Assembly (NCBI GenBank): GCA_964530165.1
Contig: CAZGYE010000122.1
Span: 1 to 15,045 of the forward strand
Reading direction: 5' to 3'
DNA length: 15,045 nucleotides
Source of the DNA: CAZGYE01 sp964530165
Lineage (GTDB): Bacteria > Planctomycetota > Planctomycetia > Planctomycetales > Planctomycetaceae
Below the pieces are notes generated by a model. The model made no database searches, had not been told where the DNA came from, and saw only the letters and a program-made list of their open reading frames with translations. The position numbers and the translations under genes are program-made. This document shows positions 6,836 to 13,600 of the stretch, one piece after another. Positions within the stretch are counted from its first letter, which is position 1; each line of letters opens with the position of its first letter.

Positions 6836-8263
6836 TCATGACGGCCCCGGGACGCTCTCTCTGTCGTAGTGATCTGCGGGGCTTGTCTCGCTCAGCCGGT
6901 GCTGATTGCTTGCCGCAACGACGCGGATCGCCTGCGAGCGGCGGATCAGCACGTAGCCGGACGCGAGCAGACAAACCATCGCGCAGAGGGTCAACGATCC
7001 GTGCGCCAACAGGCGGTTTCCCAGCGACCGGCCAATGATGTCTTTGGCGCCCAGCGTACCGAACACGAACACGATCGACAGCAGACCGAACACGATCGGG
7101 TCACGTCGGCGATACAAGAAGTCGACAACGCAGAAAGTGATCGGGACGAGCAGCGTGCAGAAATGCTGTTTGCTGCTCATCGGTGAGAGCAACAACATGG
7201 CAGACAGCACAGCGGCTCCTTCGCCGAGCCTTTGGAAAGCCCGGTCCCGTTTGGACAGGTCTCGGGAATGCACCGGTAAGGTGACGAGAGCCAGAAATCC
7301 GGCGACGGCCAATTGTGCCGACGTGGTTGCCAGCTTCAGCACGCCGGCGCTGAGACGGCAGAAGCTGACGTCGAAAACCAGGTCTGTGTGTTTGGCGATG
7401 GGTGTTGCCAATCGGTACATCGTTCCCGCCAAGCTTTGGTTGAGTAGGTTCCACGGTGGCCACGCGCCTTTGGCCTGGGCGGTGGCGCCGACTCCCACTT
7501 TGGAAATGAAGTGCTCGTACCAGGAGACCACCCAAAGACCGCCGTCGGCCTTCGGAAACAGCAGATCGGGCAACAGTGTTGCCCCGATCAATGTCAAGAT
7601 GAGCGCCAGCGCCGCTGCGAAGCGCCGCTGCCAGACGAAAATCGGCAGAAACAATAGCGGCGTCGCTTTGCACGCGGCACCCAAGCCGGCCCAAAAACCG
7701 GCCCGCAAATTCAATTCCACAGACCAGGCATCAATCGCCAATACCACGAACAGAAAGACAACGAGTTCGTGACCTTGGTACTCCACCGGCGAAATCACAT
7801 AACGCCCCGCCAGCACACCGACCACAACACACGGCACCCAGAGAGGTGGATCGCCAGTGCGAAATGTGGAGCGCGGAGCGCGGAATGTGGAATGCTCGGC
7901 GGCAACGTTCTCCCGGCATTCGGCATTCGGCATTCGTCTTTCGGCGGGGTGCGCTCGCCGTGCCAATAGAAGCACAACCGTAACCAACATGGTAATGTTC
8001 GCGAAGTACCACACGCCGCGTCGCATCGGCTCCGAAAGCGGAGCCAGTGGAACAAACGAGAGTGCAAAGAACGGCGGGTAAGTGAACGCAGCCCTGTCCT
8101 CGGGTCGATAAATCTGGGCGCCGTTGACCAGCCGCACTGCTGCGGTGGTGTAGACGGCTTGTTGACCCGGATCGTCCCGTCTGATCACCATCAGGGTGGA
8201 GATCAGTGTGGCGACGATCAGAAACGTCGCGACAAATCCCTTCGATAGCTTCAGTGTTGGCAC
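6836..8263 (-). CDS. GT87-like (DUF2029) polytopic glycosyltransferase with embedded repeat
   Basis: This 475-residue integral membrane protein resembles GT-C glycosyltransferases of the GT87/DUF2029 family, which use polyprenyl-phosphate sugar donors. Visible family features are: an N-terminal helix (8-27); a following loop with acidic D30-D31; the pattern AAVRLVNGAQIYRP then YPPFFALSFVPLAPLSEP (62-79); and the GFWAGLGAACKATPLLFLPI region (189-208). Further hydrophobic segments lie at about 86-103, 141-160, 165-182, 203-232, 310-330, 350-382, 389-405 and 420-441. The start is GTG 8263-8261. A TAG three codons upstream in frame excludes a longer form, and starting later would lose helix 1. 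The SD is weak. Residues 109-136 are translated dispersed repeat (AERRMPNAECREN, then HSTFRAPRSTFR) lying in a loop between helices. It is the first gene of the likely operon with DUF218 and uvrA. Sugar and acceptor are unknown. Confidence 0.82.
   Translation of the reverse strand: MPTLKLSKGFVATFLIVATLISTLMVIRRDDPGQQAVYTTAAVRLVNGAQIYRPEDRAAFTYPPFFALSFVPLAPLSEPMRRGVWYFANITMLVTVVLLLARRAHPAERRMPNAECRENVAAEHSTFRAPRSTFRTGDPPLWVPCVVVGVLAGRYVISPVEYQGHELVVFLFVVLAIDAWSVELNLRAGFWAGLGAACKATPLLFLPIFVWQRRFAAALALILTLIGATLLPDLLFPKADGGLWVVSWYEHFISKVGVGATAQAKGAWPPWNLLNQSLAGTMYRLATPIAKHTDLVFDVSFCRLSAGVLKLATTSAQLAVAGFLALVTLPVHSRDLSKRDRAFQRLGEGAAVLSAMLLLSPMSSKQHFCTLLVPITFCVVDFLYRRRDPIVFGLLSIVFVFGTLGAKDIIGRSLGNRLLAHGSLTLCAMVCLLASGYVLIRRSQAIRVVAASNQHRLSETSPADHYDRESVPGPS
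7856..7939. repeat. Dispersed word-repeat element inside the glycosyltransferase gene
   Basis: The plus strand reads GTGGAGCGCGGAGCGCGGAA and then TGTGGAATG, a spacer, and CGGCATTCGGCATTCGGCAT. The left part is built from GGAGCGC and GGAATG words and the right part from CGGCATT words, so the two flanks are partly self-complementary in character. The same GGAATG word family occurs at 2841-2866. The tract keeps the glycosyltransferase frame open and encodes about 28 residues that are low-complexity and unlike the hydrophobic protein around them. Confidence 0.75.
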
Positions 8264-8327
8264 TGCCGTTGCCTATGCGGTGCTCAGGTCCAATATGACC
8301 GTTCTATTCAGAATCGCATCAACCAAA

Positions 8328-8410
8328 GGGTTGAGAGTTGAGGGTTGAGCGTTAAAAGTCAGAGTCGTTTGCTGCAAGGCTCTGGACTCTCGACCCTCAA
8401 CTCTCGACTC
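8328..8410. repeat. Long inverted repeat, GAGTTGAGGG word family
   Basis: The left arm 8333-8349, GAGAGTTGAGGGTTGAG, pairs with the right arm 8389-8405, CTCGACCCTCAACTCTC, with 16 of 17 positions matching. Extending outward to 8328 and 8410 gives 22-nt arms with three mismatches. The loop is 39 nt. There is no T-run, so a classical intrinsic terminator is unlikely. The arms are made of GAGTTGAGGG-type words and look like a mobile dispersed element rather than a gene-specific control site. Confidence 0.8.
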
Positions 8411-8573
8411 CGCGCCGGGTCAGGGTAACGTTAACGGATTTCGGGTTCTGAGAGGAGATCAATAACGGGCGATCTGCGGGACAACGGACCGTTTCCCTCT
8501 CATTTGAGACGCGAAGACCGCTATACTCACCTGCTGGTCGTGTTGGGTGACGCGTACTTGGCTTTCGCAACTC

Positions 8574-8579
8574 GGAGGA
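8574..8579 (+). promoter_or_regulatory. Strong ribosome binding site of the ManD-like gene
   Basis: GGAGGA lies 7 nt upstream of ATG 8587, an optimal Shine-Dalgarno arrangement. It fixes the start directly in front of the Tat signal peptide. Confidence 0.85.
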
Positions 8580-8586
8580 ATCAGAC

Positions 8587-9945
8587 ATGGATCGACGAAA
8601 CTGGCTTCAACAGACGGCCGTGGCGGCGGGTGCACTGGGCTTCTCCACCCTCGCCGGCGCAGCATCCGCGCCGGCCGGACAGGGAGACCGAAAAACACCG
8701 TCAGGCGGCGGTCGCTTCTCGTCGGTGAGAATCACTGACGTCAAAACCATTCTCACCGCGCCGGCCGGGATTCGGCTCGTGGTGGTCAAAGTGTTGACCA
8801 ACCAGCCCGGACTGTACGGTCTGGGATGTGCCACGTTTACGCAACGGCCGCGGACTGTGGAGACGGCCGTGGACCGTTATCTTCGGCCGTTCTTGATCGG
8901 AAAGAATCCGCTCGACATCGAAGACGTATGGCAATCGTCGTTCGTCAGCTCCTATTGGCGAAACGGACCCGTGTTGAACAATGCTCTGAGCGGTGTCGAT
9001 ATGGCGTTGTGGGACATTCTCGGCAAAGCGTGCGGATTGCCCGTCTATCAACTCTTCGGCGGCAAGTGTCGGCTGGCGGTCGACACGTATCGGCATGCTT
9101 CCGGGAGGAATTTCCAGGAGGTCGAGACGGCAGTCCGGCGGTACATGGAAGAAGGCTATCGGCACATCCGCATTCAGGTCGCCGTGCCGGGAGTGGCCAC
9201 CTACGGGGCGCGAGGCGGCAAGCGGCCGGCAAACGTCCCGCCGAACCGTCCATCACGCGCGTGGGAACCGGCCCCTTATGTGCGTATCGTGCCCCGGCTG
9301 TTCGAACACATTCGCAAGAACGTCGGCAACGAGGTGCAACTGCTGCATGACGTGCACGAACGCATCCCGCCGATTCTGGCCATTCAACTGGCCAAGGACC
9401 TGGAACCGTATCGGCCGTTCTTTTTGGAGGACCCGTTCTCGCCGGAAGACGTGGGCTACTTCAAGCACTTGCGTCAGCAGTCGAGCACGCCAATCGCCAT
9501 GGGCGAGCTGTTCAACAACACGAACGAGTGGGTGCCGCTGGTGGCCGAGCGGCTGATCGACTTCATCCGCGTGCACCTCTCGCAGGTCGGCGGCCTGACG
9601 ATGGCCAGAAAGATGGCGGCCCTGTGCGAGTTCTTCCGGGTGCGAACGGCCTGGCACGGACCGGGCGACGTCTCACCGGTCGGACACGCCGCCAACGTGC
9701 ACCTCGACCTGGCCATACCCAACTTCGGCATCCAGGAGGCACGACAGTTCTCCCAGGCCGAGCAAGACGTCTTCCCCGGCTGTCCGGAGCTGAAGGACGG
9801 TTACTACCACGCCAACAACCGCCCGGGCCTGGGCATCGACGTGGACGAAAAACTGGCCGCCAAATTCCCCATCAAAGACAACCCCAGCTTCGACATGCAG
9901 TGGGGCAACCTCCGCCGCCGCGACGGCACGATCCAGAAGCCGTGA
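8587..9945 (+). CDS. Tat-exported enolase-superfamily sugar-acid dehydratase (ManD/RspA family)
   Basis: This 452-residue protein resembles ManD-type D-mannonate/D-gluconate dehydratases, which turn sugar acids into 2-keto-3-deoxy acids using Mg2+. Residues 1-28 form a Tat signal (DRRNWLQQT, hydrophobic AVAAGALGFSTL, then AGAASA), so it is probably exported. The enolase capping domain starts at about 45 and the barrel at about 165. Metal ligands are recognisable as D255 in LLHDVHERI, E281 in FFLEDPF and E307 in AMGELFN. The 26-residue spacings equal those of characterised ManD enzymes. H257, H357 (WHGPGD) and the R195/Y206 pair fit the catalytic residues of the family. NFGIQEARQF (379-388) is the family C-terminal signature. 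The gene appears monocistronic, with divergent and repeat-rich flanks. Several ManD homologues show low or no dehydratase activity, so the exact substrate is uncertain. Confidence 0.88.
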   Translation: MDRRNWLQQTAVAAGALGFSTLAGAASAPAGQGDRKTPSGGGRFSSVRITDVKTILTAPAGIRLVVVKVLTNQPGLYGLGCATFTQRPRTVETAVDRYLRPFLIGKNPLDIEDVWQSSFVSSYWRNGPVLNNALSGVDMALWDILGKACGLPVYQLFGGKCRLAVDTYRHASGRNFQEVETAVRRYMEEGYRHIRIQVAVPGVATYGARGGKRPANVPPNRPSRAWEPAPYVRIVPRLFEHIRKNVGNEVQLLHDVHERIPPILAIQLAKDLEPYRPFFLEDPFSPEDVGYFKHLRQQSSTPIAMGELFNNTNEWVPLVAERLIDFIRVHLSQVGGLTMARKMAALCEFFRVRTAWHGPGDVSPVGHAANVHLDLAIPNFGIQEARQFSQAEQDVFPGCPELKDGYYHANNRPGLGIDVDEKLAAKFPIKDNPSFDMQWGNLRRRDGTIQKP

Positions 9946-9967
9946 TGTCCGACGAAAACCCTCGGCG

Positions 9968-10047
9968 GGGTGGCACGCGAGAGAACGCAGGGATGGGCGT
10001 GGCGTAGGTCGTGACCACGCCGTTGCTTACGTCAGGGCGTGCCACCC
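9968..10047. repeat. Nested inverted-repeat element (REP/MITE-like)
   Basis: Outer arms GGGTGGCACGC (9968-9978) and GCGTGCCACCC (10037-10047) are perfectly complementary. Inner arms GGCGTGG (9996-10002) and CCACGCC (10015-10021) form a second stem inside. The element is 80 bp long and begins 22 bp after the ManD-like stop codon. It could fold in the 3' end of that transcript, but lacks a T-run. Size and structure resemble REP/BIME-type dispersed elements. Confidence 0.75.
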
Positions 10048-10162
10048 GGGACCGGAGTCATGCCTCAGAAAACCCACCAAGATTCAACCACCGCACGCCT
10101 GAGCGGGGGAGCGGGGAGATGATTATTTGCGAGTGGCCTGACCGTCGCCGTTGTGATACGTC

Positions 10163-10242
10163 CTTGAAGCCGCGACGATCAATCGTCGGTTTGGGGTCCT
10201 GTCTTGAAGCCGCGACGATCAATCGTCGGTTTGGGGTCCTGT
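10163..10242. repeat. Perfect tandem duplication of a 40-bp unit
   Basis: Two identical 40-bp copies lie head to tail at 10163-10202 and 10203-10242, beginning CTTGAAGCCG and ending GGGGTCCTGT. Each copy has the 16-bp palindrome-like core CGACGATCAATCGTCG (7-bp arms around CA). Homology stops exactly at the unit edges, so there are 2.0 copies. Confidence 0.95.
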
Positions 10243-10365
10243 GAGGAATCCGGCTCGACGAATCCCGAAAGCTGCACATTTTGTGGAAGATTTACCGGTT
10301 GTTCGCATTCCGCGGATTCCACAACAACGCCGGTTGCCGAGATCGGGGCGAGTCTGATTGCCGGC

Positions 10366-10480
10366 GGTCCGTTCCGGTCGTAGGGTCCGTTCCGGTCGCA
10401 CGGTCCGTTCCGGTCGTAGGGTCCGTTCCGGTCGTACCGGTCCGTTCCGGTCGTACCGGTCCGTTCCGGTCGTACCGGTT
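10366..10480. repeat. Six tandem copies of an 18/19-bp unit
   Basis: The core GGTCCGTTCCGGTCGTA starts at 10366, 10384, 10402, 10420, 10439 and 10458. The first three steps are 18 bp and the last two are 19 bp, because the linker changes from a single G or C to CC. Copy 2 has CGCA instead of CGTA. Units with the CC linker form ACCGG...CCGGT mini-hairpins. Confidence 0.95.
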
Positions 10481-10650
10481 GGATCGATTCTGTCTAAGAA
10501 ATGGACACGATTTTCTCCGGATGGGTTCTTTGTTTTTGCCGTGAGAGGAGTTTCTGTCGATCTGAATGGGGGGAATGGTCCGGTTTTGTGGTCCTTCACG
10601 GTTGAAGCGTATGAACCGCACGCATCACATTGGAAGCATCTGCTGAAGTT

Positions 10651-10655
10651 GAGGA
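10651..10655 (+). promoter_or_regulatory. Ribosome binding site of the RTX/Calx-beta gene
   Basis: GAGGA lies 7 nt before ATG 10663. An in-frame TGA at 10612 limits how far upstream the gene could begin, and the planctomycete-type N-terminus follows this ATG. Confidence 0.75.
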
Positions 10656-10662
10656 ATTTGAC

Positions 10663-13600
10663 ATGTTGAGGGGTTCTCGGCGTCGTTGGGCACGCACCAG
10701 GTCGGCGGAGATGGTCTCGTCGCAGGTGGAGCGGCTGGAAGATCGGACGCTGTTGACGGTCAACTCGCAATTTTTCGTGTTCAACGGTGAATTGGCCGTC
10801 GATGCCACAGCCGACGATGCCATCCAAATTACCGTCAATGCCGGAAATGTGCAGGTCAACGGCGCGGATCCCCCGACCGGGCCGCTGGATCCGCTCGACG
10901 TGCAATCGATTCGCGTGCTCGGCAGCTCGGGCCGGAATCTCATTGACCTCAGCGGCGTCCAGATCGGTGATTTCTCCAACTTAAGTGCCGTCGTCGTTGA
11001 TGGGGAACATGGGGCGGACACGATCATCGGCAGCGAAATCGGCGACAATCTGCTGGGGAACCACGGCGACGACGTCATCAACGGCGGGCCGGGCGCAGAC
11101 ACCATCAGCGGAGGCGACGGCAACGACCTCATTGGCGGCGACAACGGCGACGACAGCATCCTGGGTCGAGACGGAAACGACACGATCAGCGGAGATCTTG
11201 GCAATGATACGATCGACGCCGGCGACGGCGAGGATTCTGTCGACGGCGGCGACGACGACGACAGCCTGCTCGGCGACGACGGCGCGGACACGCTCAACGG
11301 TGATGCCGGAGCAGACACCATCAACGGCGGCTTCGGCAAAGACCTGTTGGGTGGTGGGGACGACAACGACACCCTCTTCGGCGGTTCCGACGCTGATTCG
11401 CTCAACGGCGGCGCCGGCGACGACAAATTGAACGGACAAGGTGGTCCCGACTCACTCAACGGCGGCGACGGCAACGACACGCTGCGGGGCGGTTCTCACG
11501 GCGATCTGCTCCTGGGCGGCCTTGGCGACGACAGCCTCCGCGGCGACGACGGCGACGACACGCTGAACGCCGGCGCCGGCGACGATTCAGTCGACGGGAG
11601 AGCCGGCAACGACTCGCTCCTGGCCGGCGACGGCAACGATTCGCTGTTGGGCGGTTCCGGCAACGATACGCTCAACGGCAACGAAGGCGACGACAGTCTC
11701 AGAGGCCAGGGCGGCAACGATGCGCTGTTTGGGGGCGGCGGCGCGGACGTTCTCGAAGGGGGAACCGGCGACGACATCATCGACAGTGCCGGCCCTGACG
11801 TTACAGGACTGGTCTCCCTTTCCATTGACGACGTCTCCATCGATCCGGAAGGCGACGGCAGCACGACTGATGCGGTGTTCACGGTGAGCCTCTCGGCCGC
11901 CTCGGATCAGACGGTGACCGTCGACTTCGCCACAGCGGACAATACCGCCACCGATCCCGACGATTACTTGGGCGTCCTTGGCTCGCTGGTCTTTGCGCCG
12001 GGCGAGATTCAGAAGACGATCACCGTGAGCGTCGCCGGAGACACGCTGGCTGAGGCGGACGAAACCTTCTTCGTCGAACTCACGAATCCGATTAACGCGG
12101 TGCTGGCCGACACGCAGGGCGTGGGCACGATCATCGACGACGACCCCGTGACGATCTCGATCGACGACGTGTCGGTCGTGGAGGGCGACGCGGGGACGGT
12201 GAATGCCGTCTTCACCCTCAGCCTGTTTGATTTCGCCGGCATGCCCGCCGTATCGGCAGTCCCGATCACGGTCGACTTTCAGACGAAGGATGATACCGCG
12301 AGTGAACGGACCGACTACGTGGCCGGGAGCGGAACGGTCACGTTTACTCCGGGCAACCAGACCCAGACCCTCACTGTGGTCGTCAACGGCGACATCTTCG
12401 ACGAGCCGGACGAGACCTTCTTCGTCAATCTATCGAATCCGGTCGAGGCGACGATTTCCGACAATCAGGGCATTGGCACGATTCTCGATGACGGCGACAC
12501 CATCATTGGAATCGAAATTGACGACGTGACCGTCGATCCGGAAGGCGACACGGGCCAGACCTCCGCGGCGTTCACGGTGAGCCTCACGGATGTGGCCCTT
12601 GTGGACGTGACCGTTGACTTCGCCACGGCCGACGATACGGCGACGGCTCCCGCAGATTACGCGGCTCAGAACGGCACGGTGACCATCGTCGCCGGCACGC
12701 TCACCGCGCCGCCGATTACCATTCAGGTCCAAGGCGACACGCTGGTCGAGGGCGACGAGACCTTCTTCGTCAACCTGACGAACCCCACGGCCGCGACGAT
12801 TGTCGACGGGCAGGGCGTCGGCACGATCATCGACGACGACGCCCTGACGATCTCGATCGACGACGTGCCCGTCCGGGAGGTCAACATGGGGACACTCAGC
12901 GCCCGCTTCACACTCACGCTGCTGGATCCCGGCGGCATGCCCGCAGCATCGGCGATCCCGGTTCAGGTAAACTTCGCGACGGAAGACGGCACGGCGAGGC
13001 AATCGGCAGACTATGTGGCGGCGAGCGGAACGGTCACTTTCGCCCCGGGCCAAACGACGCAAACCGTGACCGTTCTCGTCAACGGCGACACCATCCGCGA
13101 GGCGGCCGAGACCTTTTTCGTGAATTTGACAGACCCCCTCAACGCGACGATTTTGGACGCCCAGGGCGTCGGCACCATTCTGGATGACGGCGACGTCCTA
13201 ATTGGAATCGACATCGACGACGTAACGATCGATCCGGAAGGCGACACCGGCCAAACGCCCGCAGTGTTCACTGTCACGCTCTCGCAAACGAGCACCGAGC
13301 CGATCACCGTCGACTTCACGACGGCCAACGGAACGGCAACAGGCGCCACAGACTATCAAGAGGTCAGTGGAGGTCTCGTCTTCGCCCCGGGCGAGACCAC
13401 TCAAACCATCACGGTGCCGGTCTTCGGGGATACGGTCGTTGAGCGTGATGAGAGCTTCTTCGTCAAGCTGACAAACCCGGCGACGAACGCGGTCGTTGTC
13501 GATGGACAGGGCGTCGGCACGATCATCGGCGACGACGGCGTGACGATCTCGATCGACTCCGTCCAGGTCCTGGAAGGCGATACGGGGACGGTCAATGCCG

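Larger units (their letters stand above)
8264..8586. other. Divergent intergenic region (glycosyltransferase and ManD-like genes)
   Basis: This 323-bp gap separates two divergently transcribed genes and must hold promoters for both. The main feature is the inverted repeat at 8328-8410. A TATACT -10-like hexamer lies at 8522-8527 on the plus strand, but no -35 element sits at good spacing (TTGAGA at 8504 is only 12 bp away). On the minus strand no promoter is convincing. No gene is supported here; a minus-strand open frame across 8397-8588 has no family features. Confidence 0.6.
9946..10662. other. Repeat-rich intergenic region upstream of the RTX/Calx-beta gene
   Basis: These 717 bp hold no convincing gene. 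They contain three distinct repeats (9968-10047, 10163-10242 and 10366-10480, listed separately). The open frames here on both strands are translated repeat (for example RPERTVRPERT-type peptides) and lack family features. The last 180 bp (10481-10662) should contain the promoter and leader of the RTX/Calx-beta gene. A weak TTGTGG (10586) and TATGAA (10610) pair with an 18-bp spacer is visible but not persuasive. Confidence 0.6.

Noticed and set aside
7857..8081. Plus-strand 74-codon frame starting in the embedded repeat
   Set aside because: The first 30 residues are translated word repeat and the rest is antisense to the glycosyltransferase.
8328..8410. Intrinsic terminator
   Set aside because: It sits upstream of both divergent genes, has a 39-nt loop and has no T-run.
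10163..10242. CRISPR array
   Set aside because: Two repeats abut with no spacer between them and no cas gene is in the window.
10281..10905. Small open frames across the 18/19-bp array on both strands
   Set aside because: Their peptides are periodic translations of the repeat (RPERT/GTTGTD type) with no independent coding evidence.
10596..11480. Long minus-strand open frame of 294 codons opposite the RTX block
   Set aside because: Its Ser/Pro-rich sequence is the regular antisense of GGxGxDxLx codons. The plus frame is far longer and has recognisable domains. The same applies to the minus-strand frames across 11496-15041.
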